DNA of 64,000 bases from Mortierella sp. BCC40632 (Eukaryota; Mortierellomycota; Mortierellomycetes; Mortierellales; Mortierellaceae), in assembly GCA_011634665.1 (NCBI GenBank), contig WAEK01000007.1, positions 2,204,501 to 2,268,500 on the forward strand, in the 5' to 3' direction. This document shows, one piece after another, positions 12,726 to 25,346 of this stretch; positions within the stretch are counted from its first letter, which is position 1, and each line of letters opens with the position of its first letter. Both the position numbers and the translations under genes were made by a program. Below the pieces are notes generated by a model, which worked only from the letters and a program-made list of their open reading frames with translations, made no database searches and was not told the origin of the DNA.

Positions 12726-15700
12726 CTAATCCAAGATGACAACATTATACGACTCTCCATCGACAACAATCATCTCATCCAAATCAACTGCAGAAGCCCT
12801 TGAAGTCCCGTCTCCAACCCGGTCGGTTTTTCCTTCTTGGTTCTCGTCCTCAACTGATGGGTGAGCCACACCTTCAAGGCTAGTTTTCTTGAGCGGCTTA
12901 TCTTCAGAGCTCTCAGCAGAAGCTGTGGCATCTGAAGAGGACGACTCTTGGAAAGCTGCCAGTTTCCGTTTCCGGTTAGCCTCATCAAGCTCATCTACAT
13001 CCATTGCATGTTGCAACTGTCTCTGGCGAATTACTGCCTTTTCTGAAGCCTCTGCTGCCGCTGCCGCTGCTGCACTTGCCGCTGCTGCCTCATCTGCTGC
13101 CCGGGCTTGCTCCTTCATGACAGTCTGTTGTGAAAGCGCCTCCTCCATGTCGCTCTCAAGCATGTACTTCTTTTGATCCATGTCCGAAGGCTCGCTTTTT
13201 AGCATTAACGTGCAGATAGGGAAAAGATGATGAGGTTAAAAGAAAGGTCTAAGGAAGGAGTAGTCCTAAAGCAATGTAAAGAATCCCGGATAATAGTTCA
13301 CTTACGTGTGCTTGATATAGACAATAATTTTACGGTCATCTTCGTCTATGATTTCCACAAACTTGCCATCAGTCAAATCCAGGCTGACCAGCGTTTTGCC
13401 GACATTATCATCAAAGTCAGGATCAAAGATGATTCTAAAACGTCGAAAGGACTATTGTTAGACTCGCGACTCGAGGATATATTACCATCAAAGAGAGACC
13501 ACTTTTTTTTTTTTATCTTCTCGAGCTGTCCACAAGCGAGGACTGCTCCCCTTTCTTTTCTTTTTTACCTTCCATTCTCTTGGATCTCAACGTCGTTCAT
13601 CGAATGCTCCTCTGCAAGATCGATCAAATCCTGGATAGTGCATGATATCGTATCGATCTTGAGGCCCACGTATGAGTTTCTGCAGATGTAACACTTTGGA
13701 TTAGGCTTGGATAAAGGCTCGTTCACAATCAGCTGTGGACGCTGACGACCATACACCAAGAAGCTCTGGAGGAAGGGAGATGTTCAGGATCAGTCATTAG
13801 GATGGGAAAACTAGCAAAAAAGAACAAGGGGGGAAAGTATTAAGCTAAAAGCTCCTACCGTTTTACAATCGTGCAATTGGCTGTTCAAGATCTTGAATGC
13901 AAGCATTACGATCATTCCAGCAACAATGGCATTTGTAGTTGCGATAGCTGGAATGATATTTCCCGCCATTGCTAATACACAATATCCGTTTGAGAGAAAG
14001 AGATAGGGGAAGGAGAGATCCGACAAAGGTCAACATACACCCTTTTGAATCATAAACTAATTTGGACCTTGTTCTCTATTTGCTGGTGGTTGACAGAGCA
14101 TTGGTTATGTGCAGCAGTAGTTTTTTTACCTTTGACTTGGAACCGAGTCTTTTCTTCAATGCCATAGACATGCGCCCTAAGATTTGATGTCGCCGTTACA
14201 AAGTCAAGACAGTCCTCGTCATCTTTATCGAAATTAATGTTCGCCTCCGCATCCGATTGCCTCATAGACTGAAGTCTATCCGTCAATCGCTCAAGACTAG
14301 GGAAGGATCACAAAAAAAAAACGAGCGGACCTAATTAATGCCTCTTCCATAATTACCTTAAACCTTTACTTTTTGATTCTCTTTTTTGTCTTGATTCCCA
14401 CCATTGCTTCTGGTCACTCATCAGAAGAAAGGAGACTTCTCACGCATCTTACCTTTTGCAAAATACATCAATAGTCTCTTGGAGCGTCCAAGCACGCTGG
14501 TCCTTAAGATTTAAAGCTCCATCCAAAGTAGTAGCTCCCATCGCCAAAGGGAGTTCCTCTGTCCGACGAATGATTTGATCATATTTCAATGGTATAGGCG
14601 CCTTGCGAGTCTTCCACATGTCTTCCATCTTTAACAATCGCTGAACATCTGTGTAAAAGACCTTGTCAAAGACTCGTTGTGCGAACCCACTTGTTCCTGC
14701 AGATGCCAGAATCTCTCTTAAAGCTTGAGATTCGGCAGCAAGAGCCGCAAGCTCTTTAGCTAAAGCACAGATAAAAATGGCCAAAACATTCAGTCCAAGA
14801 TCTACATGTCTCTCAATACGCTAGTATCGAACGAATGTGTTAAAAAAAATTCTCATATGGGACCTGCCTGTTTCCTCGTCATTCTGGTCATCCTTGGTCA
14901 GGACCTCGTCGTCATCATCCTCGGCATTCCCAAAAAGGAGTCCAAACAAATACGATTTAGCCCATACTATGCAGTGAATCGGTGTGCTGGGTGTACTCCG
15001 GATCGTACACACTGGAAAAGTCTTGGGTGTCTCTTTTGGCTGACAATCAAAGCATTCAGTCTGGTCTTTCCGGATTACTGAGACTTGTCCAAGATATCCT
15101 GCAGTTCCAGATTCGATCAAAGGTACGTCGGCTGCTAAGCACATCTTGTTGACATGTCTCCGGGCATCTGTGAACACGAGAAAGGACATAGCTATCAGAC
15201 CACTCTGCGGCTACTTTCTCTTTCCATTCAAATTTCAATAACTGCCTCGTGTTGTCTCTTGCTTACCGAGGTTATCCAATGCATTCATCACAAGATCGAA
15301 TCCTTTGAACCAGTCAACTGAAAGTTCCTGGTCTTTGATATTTTGGTGGCGTGACACAATATTGACATTCGGGTTAAAGGCCAATGCAGAAGCTCTTGCG
15401 ATCTATCCCGATGTGAATTCAGTGGTAGTCCGTAATCTGACCCTGTTAGTCTGGATGCCACCTATGACTCTCTGCTCTGTAGTATCGGAGAAGCCACACT
15501 CTTCGTCATTCCTCAAGTGCTTACATGTGCCTTGGATTTCTTGATGTGCTGTTTTTGGAAGAGGAACTGTCTATTCAGGTTGGAGAGGTCAATTGTGTCG
15601 AGATCGATCTAACAGACGAATGATAGAAGGAGGCGTCAGGTTCAGAACACGGGGCGCAGGTAGTAAGTAAAATTTGACTCTGGGGTTATTGGAGGTAAAG

Positions 15701-15884
15701 AGAAAATAAAGAGCGGGGAAACGGGGACAATTACCACTTCAATGTTCTTGAACCCACTCATCACGAGATTCTTCAACAGCTCGCAGCCAATTCCTCCAGC
15801 GCCGACCATCAGGACTTTTGCATTGGCGATGGTATTGACCAGAGAACTCCCGATGGTCGTCTCAAGATGCGATTCGCGCGGCAT
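12726..15884 (-). CDS. UBA2: SUMO-activating enzyme subunit 2 (UBA2/SAE2)
   Basis: Catalytic subunit of the heterodimeric SUMO E1: it adenylates SUMO with Aos1/SAE1 and carries it as a thioester in the nucleus. Ten exons can be joined in frame: 15884-15735, 15608-15525, 15402-15267, 15167-14868, 14759-14453, 14296-14130, 13971-13859, 13765-13569, 13434-13306 and 13194-12726, giving 683 residues (human 640). Visible landmarks are the nucleotide-binding loop [16 protein letters not shown] near residue 25, [18 protein letters not shown], a zinc CxxC pair near residues 162-165, the catalytic Cys at about residue 177 in [11 protein letters not shown], the [13 protein letters not shown] segment, a second zinc pair in CYICRNS, and a ubiquitin-fold domain. 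The tail is acidic and alanine-rich with an RKRK nuclear-localisation-like patch and ends [11 protein letters not shown]. The fourth intron fits only as a GC-AG intron (14867-14760). Confidence 0.93.
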
Positions 15885-17348
15885 CTTTTTGTCTTTTTTT
15901 TTTAAAAAAATTCCGGGGTAAATGCAACTGAAAGATGAGCTCGATTCCTTGTTCTGACGATATGGCGAAGCCTTTTTGGTTTTTTATTATCTTCTTTATC
16001 CTGAAGAAGAGTCTTGTGGTTGCTTATGCTGGCACAAATGGTCTTTCCAGATGGTGAAACGCTTTATAAAAATAAGATTGAGCAACAGCAAGAAATGTCC
16101 TGTCATGCCAAAATGGATGCATCAGAGTGCGCCCTGAAAAAAAGTGTGTGGCTTGCCTGATCCGCCCATACTCTGGGCTGGTGGCGCTGCTTAAATGTCT
16201 CGGCTTCGCCGGAAACCTTTGTGCCTTCGCCTTCCTTCCTCCCCTCCCCTTCTCCTGCGCCAAGTTAATGGGTCGAACGCTACTTCGAATAGTGAGTGGA
16301 GATCTATTCTCGTTTGGACAGGTCACGAAGGTTAATGCGCTGAAGATATTCGGTAAAGGCTTTCCTTTTCGAACAAGGGGAACAACGGCAACCCGCATAC
16401 CGTTGTGTTGGTCTTCCAAACAACTCTAAAAGTGAAGATCTGGTCGCCAGGTCAGGAAACTAAACATTTGCAATTCACTGCATTCCGTCCAGGACACTAT
16501 CTGACGCTCCACACATATATTTAATGCCTCCGTTTCTGCACACAGCGAGTTTCATAGCCTAGCAGCAAAATGTTGCAAAGAGATGATGCATTGAGACACA
16601 AAAAATTGATCGTTGTTACTCCCACTGCCCGTGCCCAGTTACCTCATAACCCTGCCCACCATAACCAAAAACGAAAGCCAAAAAGTCAACCAGGCTGTCA
16701 ATGATTTAATACTCTTCCTCCAACCCTTTCTGCTCAAAACTGCATTTGAAGATGTAGTAGACTTGTCTAGAAGCTCGAGTGAATGAAAAACCTGAGCTCT
16801 GCAAAAGGACAGTCTATGGTTCACAACAGCTCTTGTGCAACGCCGGTCACATTCCTACCAAACAACACTTACAAAGACACCCAAAATGCAACATCCCAGC
16901 CCCCATTTCTTGTCTGTCATGGTCCTGTACCTCTATGCCTCAACAAAAGATGGAGGCCACGACTACGTAGAAGAAGATGCAAGGGAAACCCCCCCAACAT
17001 CAAGAATCCCGTTCTCGGGTGACAAAAGAGATCACAAAATCAGCTACCTTGCTCCGACGCGCATCTCACGGCAGCTGCTCTTTTCTCCAGAATTGTGAAG
17101 GCCCAGTGGTATTCGCGATTTTTTTTAGAGCCAAGTAAAAATTTCCTCTTTGTCGTCAATGATCAAGTCTCAGAAGCATAGCCGTTGAGCATAAAATTGA
17201 ATGAGCCGGTGCTGCTGCCTGACTGCTGTGAGAGCGTGCTGCCTTAGACGCGACAGAGAACAATAGGAGGCAGCCATATACTGTGGTTCTCACAAACAAC
17301 ATCATACCCTGTCTGTTCGTCTAAAATCATGCTTCGCCTCCTTGGTCT
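15885..17348. other. Intergenic region upstream of UBA2
   Basis: About 1.46 kb between the UBA2 start and the duplicated F-box segment. Small overlapping open frames lie at 16024-16430 and 16779-17098, but none has recognisable domains, start context or splice structure. The UBA2 promoter must lie at the left end. The right edge at 17349 is the start of the F-box duplication block. Confidence 0.5.
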
Positions 17349-17429
17349 CATGACTGCGCCTCATTCGGGTGATCTATAAAATTTGAAGTAACCGAGTTCC
17401 GAATTACTCCTCATAGCTCTTCTCATCCA
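17349..17429 (+). promoter_or_regulatory. Duplicated upstream block of F-box gene copy 2, with TATA-like box
   Basis: Exact counterpart of 10728-10808, including the TATAAAA motif (about 17375-17381). The identity runs on into the coding sequence, so the promoter was duplicated together with the gene. Confidence 0.6.
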
Positions 17430-19319
17430 ATGTCAAGTCGTTCTTCAAGACTCTCTATCTTCAGTATCCACCACATCGTTGACAACATCACCGACTGGCT
17501 CCCCTCTTCCGATATCCGTTCTTGTCGCCTCGTCTGCCGCTTTTGGAACCAATCCTTCTTCCCATTTTTCCACAAATACCTCTACTTTCCTGCTGAGGCG
17601 GTTAGAGGTCCAAGATCCCTCGATGAGATTGAACATATTTTCCAGAATGCTCATCAAGTCCGGTCACTGAGGGCAGAAGACAACCTAGCTGTCCTTACCC
17701 TCAGTAAGGTCAGCTATCCCAACCTCAAGACATTCGAATACCAGCACAACGTATGGCCTTCGACGATTTTACCCCCGGAGAAAAATCAGAGCGTACTCAC
17801 GTTCATAGGAAACCATCCAACTTTGGTTCATCTTGTGTTCAATCCTTTTACATCATTTAGTCATTTGGGTTCGATATCCTTACTTGACTCCATGTTCCAG
17901 AATCTCAATGGACTGAAGACGCTCGAGGTTGGGTTATATAGTGACCAAATCAGCCTAGGGATCATGGCCTACCTTCCGCCAAGTGTCGAGGACCTCTCTC
18001 TCACCTCATATACCAACTTGAGATCCAATACTCCACAGGGGAACCTGTTTATAGACCCTCTGCCTCAAGTGGCGTTCTCGATCCAGAGATTGAAACTCGC
18101 CTTCAATGTGAAAATGTTTATTCACCCGGTGGTACATCGCCTGCTCAAGAACAGCCCCCGCCTCTGCCAATTCAAGATTAGTCCGGATGATGGATACTCG
18201 TACTATGATGATGTCGAGATGATAGAGTCATTCTGGTCGTCCCTCGTCAACCATTGCCCGACTTCCCTCGAACAACTAGTTGTCTTAAGAGCCCCTGACA
18301 TGAGTGCCATGATTCTTATGCAGTTTGCTACGTGCTTTCCACGACTTTGGAATCTGATGCATTTCGATGAGTATGAACACGATTTTTTACCCGGGTCATC
18401 AGCCCCCAAACACCTGCCTCATCCCTTGTTCTCTCAAGTCTCGGCTACGACAATGATTCAACCGCTTCCCATTTCTCCCGCCTCTTCATTGACTATTATC
18501 CGGATCACGGACAACAACGCGACAAATTCTGCAGTCCCGATGATTATTTCGACATGTGTCAATCTGCTAGAACTACATATTGTATCGAGAGGCGTTAGTC
18601 TCTTGGAGTTAGCTCATGCAGAATGGGTTTGCTCCCAACTTGAGGTTCTGGTCGTCCCTGTGGCAGCTCTGAGACGCTCTACCGAGGCAGGCTTCCTAGA
18701 TGACCAACACGAGGCACTCTCTCAACAAGAGATTGTGATTCATGTCTTGGGTTTGCTTCACAAGATCCGACAGCTCAAGAATCTGAATCAAGTCGTCTTT
18801 CAGTAGACTCTGAAAAAGAATTTTGGGATGTCTCTCGAGACTGCTCAAGGACTTGCCAACTTGGCAGGATACGAACAACAGATCACTAAAGGAGATGTAG
18901 AGCTGTTGGGGGTTCGGTGGTTATCTCTTGAAGAGTTGCAGTCGAGAGAGAGGCTGCGGCGGCTGTGCTCTATTGCCGAAGAAAGTCATCCAGGAATGAG
19001 ATTCATTCCCTTGTTGGATGAGGCTGAATACCTACAAAAGCTAGAGAGCTATCGATACAGAAGTGATGTCTATGAAGAATTTTACTTTGAAGGTTGGGAA
19101 GAGGTATCGTACGATGATGGATACTATAGTGGACTGGTCGGGCAACAGCATGGGGTGATACGAGATGATTGTTTTATGGATGGATATCTAGATGGTCAAT
19201 TCGATAGCTACACGTACTTTGAGGATCTAGAAAAGGAGGAAATGATGGAGGATCCGACTTGTGGAAGACCCTTGACTACCAATTGGAAACACTACTCTAG
19301 GCATGGCAAAGTAAAATAA
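17430..19319 (+). pseudogene. F-box / leucine-rich-type protein, copy 2, with in-frame TAG
   Basis: Paralogue of the gene at 10809. The first about 100 codons are nearly identical (F-box DIRSCRLVCRFWNQSF) and the leucine-rich part is diverged. The frame is interrupted by a TAG at 18804-18806, exactly where copy 1 has TGG (Trp) in FQWNPSQ. The same frame then stays open for another 171 codons to 19319, first continuing the homology to copy 1 and then adding a C-terminal extension rich in acidic and aromatic residues (EEFYFEGWEEVSYDDGYYSG). No plausible intron removes the TAG, since a splice around it would be under 30 nt. It is either a recently inactivated gene, a gene coding for a 458-residue shortened protein, or a readthrough case. 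The intact downstream frame argues for a recent change. Confidence 0.75.
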
Positions 19320-19577
19320 AAAAAAATAAAAATTAAAAAATAAAAAAAAAAAATGGGTGGATGGATGGGCACAAGAAAGTGGAAAATCATCTTTCGGTGA
19401 GCGACCTGGTTCGCCCGTTCCTAGGTTTTCAGCTGAAGAGTGATAGAAGGCAAAAGGCATAAAACTACACCTTGCCCTCCCCCCCCCTCCCCCCTTTTTT
19501 TTCTTTTTAACTTTGCTCCGCTCTTTCTTTTCTCCCACAGTCTACTCTTCCTTTCATCAATCTCAAAAGACAACATC

Positions 19578-19896
19578 ATGGCTCCTCAACATGTCGCAAG
19601 TGCAAGTGCATGGCTTAAGCATGCACAAGAACTAGCTCGATTGACTGACGAGAATGGGATCCGAGGCAATCCCGTGGCCCACTTTCTTCATTCCAAGGTC
19701 GTCGATGCCAATGAGGACAATGTCGTCTTTGAGTACACGGTTCAGCCTGAGGATCGAAACTTTACTAACAATTTCCATGGTGGTGCTATCGCTGCCCTGA
19801 TCGACAACCTCTCAACCGCCTCCATGTTCACTCGCGAGAGTAAGAGCAGCTAGTATCTCTCTTTTTTTTTTTTTTTTTTTTTTTTTTGGACACACA

Positions 19897-19943
<47 letters not shown>

Positions 19944-20367
19944 TACCCATTCGAACCGCACTTGTCACTTTGACTCGAAAATTGTTAACCGATTTCGTTT
20001 CTTTGTAGGGAAACATTTCCATATGGCCGGTGTGTCCACGGATCTGCATGTCACGTATGTCGGAGCAAGTGTTGTTGGGGACGTCCTCTTGGTCGAATGT
20101 CAAGTCGTCAAGGTCGGAGCAGGTCTTGCTAATCTCTCGACAATTGTCCGTGATAAGAATTCAGGAAGGATCATTGCCACATCCTCCCATACCAAGTTCA
20201 ATACAGATTCACGATTCCCTCCCGGCTCCAGGATGTTTTTTTTTTTTTTTTTTTTTATGCACGGGATAAACTCTCCCACGAATAAAAAATCATCTCTTGT
20301 TGTTCCCATATCATCTTTCCTTAATGCTTTGCAATGGACACAGTGCATTGTGGGGGGGGCGCTGTAA
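19578..20367 (+). CDS. Hotdog-fold acyl-CoA thioesterase (ACOT13/PaaI type)
   Basis: Two exons, 19578-19839 and 20009 onward, joined in phase across a 169-nt intron that holds a T-run and a CT microsatellite. The protein has the 4HBT hotdog signature NFHGGAIAALIDNLSTASM, with the His-Gly-Gly turn that shapes the active site, followed in exon 2 by the strands STDLHVTYVGASVVGDVL and 'GLANLSTIVRDKNSGRIIAT'. Family members hydrolyse medium- to long-chain acyl-CoA, and ACOT13 homologues are mitochondrial or cytosolic. The domain is complete at about residue 163 (PPGSRM). After that the frame runs through 21 T (seven Phe codons) and 43 residues with no domain character before TAA at 20365-20367. 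The true C-terminus is therefore uncertain, because a one-base error in the T-run changes it. Confidence 0.82.
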
Positions 20368-20760
20368 AACAATAAAGTAGCCATAACAGAATTATATGAA
20401 ATTACTATCCTTTTTTTTTTTTTTGATACAGATATATATTATTTTTTTTTTTTTTTTTTTGTTCGAGGGATGAGGCTATTTACTTGTACAAAGAGACATC
20501 TGGTCCTTCTTTCTCGCTCCATTCCCGTGCTTTCTCCCTGGTAAAAGGGATAGTGAGAGGGTATTCTTCATCAAGAATCACGAGTGGATTGATCCGGGGT
20601 TTTCCAGATTGGTATGAAGTTTTCGGTCCTTTTTTGTTTCTTCCTTTTCTTTTTCTTCTTCTCTTCCTTCTGTCCGATACTGAATGTCCTGCATTCTCTA
20701 GAGCGTTTCCAGTCTCCATTGTCATTGTGTTGGCCCTCTTTGTATACAGTGTAGTTTGGC
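20368..20760. other. Convergent intergenic region, thioesterase to CRAL-TRIO gene
   Basis: 393 bp between two convergent stops, with two poly-T tracts near 20411-20424 and 20441-20460 and a T/C-rich stretch near 20628-20665. No gene is seen. It probably holds the 3' untranslated regions of both neighbours. Confidence 0.5.
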
Positions 20761-21450
20761 TTAGGCGGACTTGACATTATAGGTCCAGTTGACGTTGCCG
20801 TCAACGGAAACACCCCAGCGCTGGTACAAGTTCTTGGCACGGACATAGGGTGTCATGCGAGTGTACTGCTCCCTGAGATCCTTAGCAATGTCGTCACGCT
20901 CCGAGGAGTTCTTGCCATTGATGTTCTTGATCCAGGCACGAGTTGCGGTATCAAAACGGTCCTGGAGAGCACGGCGCTCAGTCAAAAGCTCCTCCTTCTT
21001 GACAGTGTCCTTCTGGGCATCGTTCTCACCAGGAGCAGAGGGGACATACTCGTACTTCCAGTCATCGAGACCATCATAGTGGGTAATGGGGAGACGCTCA
21101 CGAGGAATGACCTTGTGGAGCTCAGCGTTGTTGCGCGTGAAGACGAACTTGGAGGCGACGACGGGGTCGAGCAAAGGCTGGATCAACTTCCAGAGACCCC
21201 AGAAGACAAAAGGTGCACGGTGGACAACGCAGACACCCAAGGTCTCAGGGTAGTAGGACTCGAAGCACTGAACGAACAGACGGACGAAGCCCCAGTCCAT
21301 GTTGTCGAGACCAAAGTTAGAAAGATCAAAGATGACAATGACGGTTTCGGCACCAGGAGGAAGAACCATGCGACCGCACTCCATGGTCTATATTATATAC
21401 AATGGAAAAGCGTGCGAATCGTGTTAGGAGCCCGGATACGAGTGAGAATA

Positions 21451-21488
<38 letters not shown>

Positions 21489-22389
21489 TACCGAGATGCA
21501 CAAAATTAGGTAACAAAAAGAAAGAAGGGATGGACTTACGTAGAGAGTGAAGCGGTGAATGGTCTCTGGGGGCTGGTCGTTCTTGTGGTGGAGACGAGTG
21601 TTGACGACGGACATGGGGCGGTTGAGGGGATCAGCACCACGGAGGTAACCCTTTCCGATCCGCATCTGCTCAATGAACTTGGGGTACTTGGCATCCAACT
21701 CCTCATCCGAGAGCTCGACCAACTCATCCAGGCGCTCGACAATGCGCCACTTGAGGGCGTTCAAGAACATCTTCATGGCATCATCCAAGTTCCACTTGCG
21801 AGCACGGATGAACTAGTAGGTAAGCACACACATGCAGCGACAAAAAAAAAAAAAAAAAGGAGATGTGGAGCGTTAGCCGTCTGCTCTGTGTCGTGTCCGA
21901 AGTACGAGAGAGAAAGAGCGAAATGCTCTCTAGAAATCTTGATCCTCTCTCTTCACTGATCCAGTCGTCGAACTTTCTCCTGTTCTAAAAAAAAAAAGGG
22001 CGGCGGGAGACTACTCCGTGGTCTTCAGTCATCTTTACCTTGAGTACAATCAAATCGGGGTGGTCCATCATCGTCAACTTCCAGAAGGTCTTGTAGAGAT
22101 CAGCACCAGTAAAGCGAGGTGCAGGCTCGCTGACAGCAGTCTCAGCGACAGGGGCAGCAGCCTTGCCACGGCTGAACCAGCCGCCAGACTTTGGAGCCTC
22201 CTTGGCGGGAGCATCCTCATCACGGTTCTGGCCCTTGAAGGAGGAAGGTGCAGTCTGGTCGAAAGTGGTCTTGCCGTCAAAAATGTCGTAGAGGCGAACC
22301 CAGAACTGCTGGAGCTTCTCGGTCTGCTCGGGAGTCAAATGGCCGAGACGGCCATCAGTAACAGGAACGGGCTGGACGTAGGTAGACAT
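20761..22389 (-). CDS. CRAL-TRIO (Sec14-like) lipid-transfer protein, CSR1-type
   Basis: Three exons, 22389-22039, 21812-21540 and 21387-20761, join in phase to give 416 residues. The N-terminus (GRLGHLTPEQTEKLQQFW) is the CRAL-TRIO N-terminal helical domain, interrupted by a low-complexity insert with a GGWFSRGKAAAP-like patch. The core follows: FIRARKWNLDDAMKMF, RGADPLNRPMSVV, VIVIFDLSNFGLDNMDWGF, then FVQCFESYYPETLGVCVVHR, the Sec14 lipid-pocket and gate region. The sequence after the domain is charged and helical. Family members bind phosphatidylinositol or other lipids and link lipid supply to membrane signalling. The exact yeast counterpart (Csr1 or a Pdr16/17 type) is a guess from the N-terminal pattern. 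Intron 2 contains a long poly-A tract near 21451-21486. Confidence 0.88.
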
Positions 22390-25308
22390 GGTTATAGAGT
22401 TTGAATAGGTGTTGCGAGAAGAGGATGAGTTGGATGTGAAAGTGACCGGGGAGGAGGGACGAGCAAGTAATGAGCACGAAGATGGAAAGGTGGGAGAGTC
22501 GGGACAGTTGAAGGTGAACTTGAGGAGAGAAGAAAGAAAAAAGCAAGATTAGGGGAGCGCAATCAGCTCCCTTTTATGCGCGACTGGAGACAGCAAGCAA
22601 AGCGGGCAGACAGGTCGCCGCCTTTTGCCTGTCAGTCAGCCACCACCTCTGTCACGGCTTGGGTGTGCCTGTTGTTCGCAGACACCGAATGTGGGCGTCT
22701 GGCCTTCAGCCAGAGCGAACAATGCACTGCATTAATTTAGAGTTCCTCTGTGCTCACCTGCGTCTTCTCCTCCACTCGCCCTCTTCTGCGGACGGGCCGA
22801 CCCAGCAAGCAAAGAGGCACCGCACCGTTGTGTTTGTCATCCAGAATGCACCCTGTTACTTTAACAGTATCGTGCGGTCTCCGAGGGCACCTCCTTGCTT
22901 TGATGTCTCCGTTTGTATTCTCATGTTGTGGTTGTCCATTAGACCTGCCCCACTCTCAATTTGGTACCAGCTCTCTGGAACCACCTCTCTGTTGTAGATA
23001 GAAGCAGGACGACACTTTATGGATTGTTGCTGGGAGAAGAAAAGGGATCAAAGTGAATGTTGATTGCGCCTCTGCATCCCACTTGGGCTTTGTCAAGAAA
23101 CCGCATTGCCACATGAAATGAACACCTCTGCTGTTCTCCCCTTCCATATGGACGATGGAACTTTTTTTTTTTTTTGCCACCATGCGCTATCACTCTTGCT
23201 GCGTTTTTTTGTGCCCTTGTATCCTGTATTCTGCTATCTGTATCCTTTGCGCGACATACTGCACATGTTCCTCGCTCCCTTCCCTTCTTTCGATGACTGG
23301 AAAAACAAAAAGTCGAGCACAATTACAGAGCGTGAGCATTGTCAGAGATCAACTTTCCCAGCCCGGCTGCATTTGAAGCCTGGATCCTGCTTTTGCATGT
23401 AGTCTACTGTCACATCGCAAAAAGCCGAGCTTCCTGATTTGCACTCGCAGGTCTACTGACACTCTTGCTCTCTCCCTTGCGAACAGTTACCCAAATCGGC
23501 CTATATTTCAAAGGGCGATCGTTGGTACATTTTCCTCTCCACTTATTCCCGTCATGCAATAGCAGGAAAGAGCGTGGGGGAAGGGAGGGAGAAAGAAGGG
23601 AGAACTGGGTGGGGGAGGGGCGTGGAGGGGAGAGGGGTTCACTTCTCCCCCTCTTCCTCTTCCTCTCTCCAAATGAGCAATTCTGCACAAGGTTGTCTCG
23701 TCTGTAGACAGCAGGATAGAGGCTGCAAGCCTGCAGTGGCGCGATAAAGTGCTCATCGAGAGTAAAAAAAAAAAAAAAAAGCCGCCGTTGACCACTAATG
23801 TGTTGTAACACTCCACAGACCCGGCTATTGGCACCCAGACGCTCAGGCACACACGCTCCCACAGGATCGAAGTTCTATTTGATCCTTCTCATTGCTTTCT
23901 ATCCCACATGCTAGCTCTCGCAGCCCTTTCCCTTCTATCTCTCCGCACGCGAACCCCCACATGTCATGAGTCGAACACCGAAAGCCAGCTCCTTCCGCTC
24001 ACCATTTTCGTCCTCTTGTCAAACGTCTACGATATGTTGGGCCATTGAGCATGCAGAACATATTCTCTTCGGCATCGAGATTCTTTTTTTTTTCTAAGAA
24101 GAGCTACATGACCTCAATGCAAGACTATCCTCTCTCAGTACCTTTTTCCCCCAGCATCCCCAACGTTCGTGTCGTCCATTGAATTGGCATGCTATCTGAG
24201 AAACACACACATACACTCTCCCTAATGCTCTCTAAATAGGAGAATTGGGGTGGGGGTGGGGAGGAAGAAGAAGGGGAAGAGGCTGAAGACTGTGCAGGTA
24301 GTAGTGGTAGGATAGCTCAACAAAGTATGAGCACTTTAATCCATGTGCGTTCACTCTTTCGGTCCTTAGTTCTTTAGTTCTGCTCAACCATGTGCAATCC
24401 CCGTCTTTGGTTCAAACCAAAGCGACTCTTCCTCTCGATTTTTTTTTTTTGGTTCGTCATTAACTGATTGCCTTTCTCCTTACTTTACGCTATTCGAGTT
24501 TGAGAATCATACACTTTGCCTTCTGTTCCTTCTTATTCCGATCACTTTAGCAAATGGATCCTAGTTTGTTCCTCCTCTGTCATGAGTCTCAGCAGGGACA
24601 ATCACATAATCCTCTATTTCTCTTTCTCTCTCGCCCTGTTAGCTTCTCCGTTATGCATAACACAGCATATTAGTTCTCGCGCACATCCTTCATTTGCTCT
24701 TTTTCACACTCGTACCTTGGGTTCAGGGTAAATCATGGTCGTGATCTGGCCAACAAACAATTAGCACATGTCCACTGAATTCGATTAGTCCCTTATTGTT
24801 ATTGCCTTTTTTTTTCACGCCTTAGCTTCTCTTGGCTCTCGTATCGGGTACACAACAGGGATACAACCATCTATGAAGCTGCAAAACAGGTATCCTTCAC
24901 GACGACGTGGAATGAGAGAGAGAGAGAAAAAATATGCTGTAGTGACGATAATGACACAAAGTCATGTCGAGTTCTCTTTACTGTCCTTTCCCAAGTGGAA
25001 AGAGAGAGAGAGAGAGAGAAAGTAGCCCAATAACGACCATGTCCGGTTTATTGCTCTGCACGACTACGTGCAGATGCATACGTCTCTTCCTTCATTCCAC
25101 CATTACGATTACTCTCTCTCTCTCTCTCCTCGTTTAAAAATAATATAGTCTATGTGCGCTGGTGCTATGCTGTCTATTATTGATTATCTCGCCACCTCCT
25201 CATGCTTGGACAAGACCCTATCTACTTGAAGGGGGGAGGGAAGAAGAAGAGGGTGACAAGTTTTGGACTAACTTTCATGGTCTACTATTCCTCGGAAAGC
25301 AGAGCCGC

Positions 25309-25346
<38 letters not shown>

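Noticed and set aside
16024..17098. Overlapping small open frames upstream of F-box copy 2
   Set aside because: All three frames are open for similar lengths, with no domain, splice structure or start context.
24403..24420. Small hairpin with 7-bp stem as an RNA element
   Set aside because: Too short and isolated to support a function.
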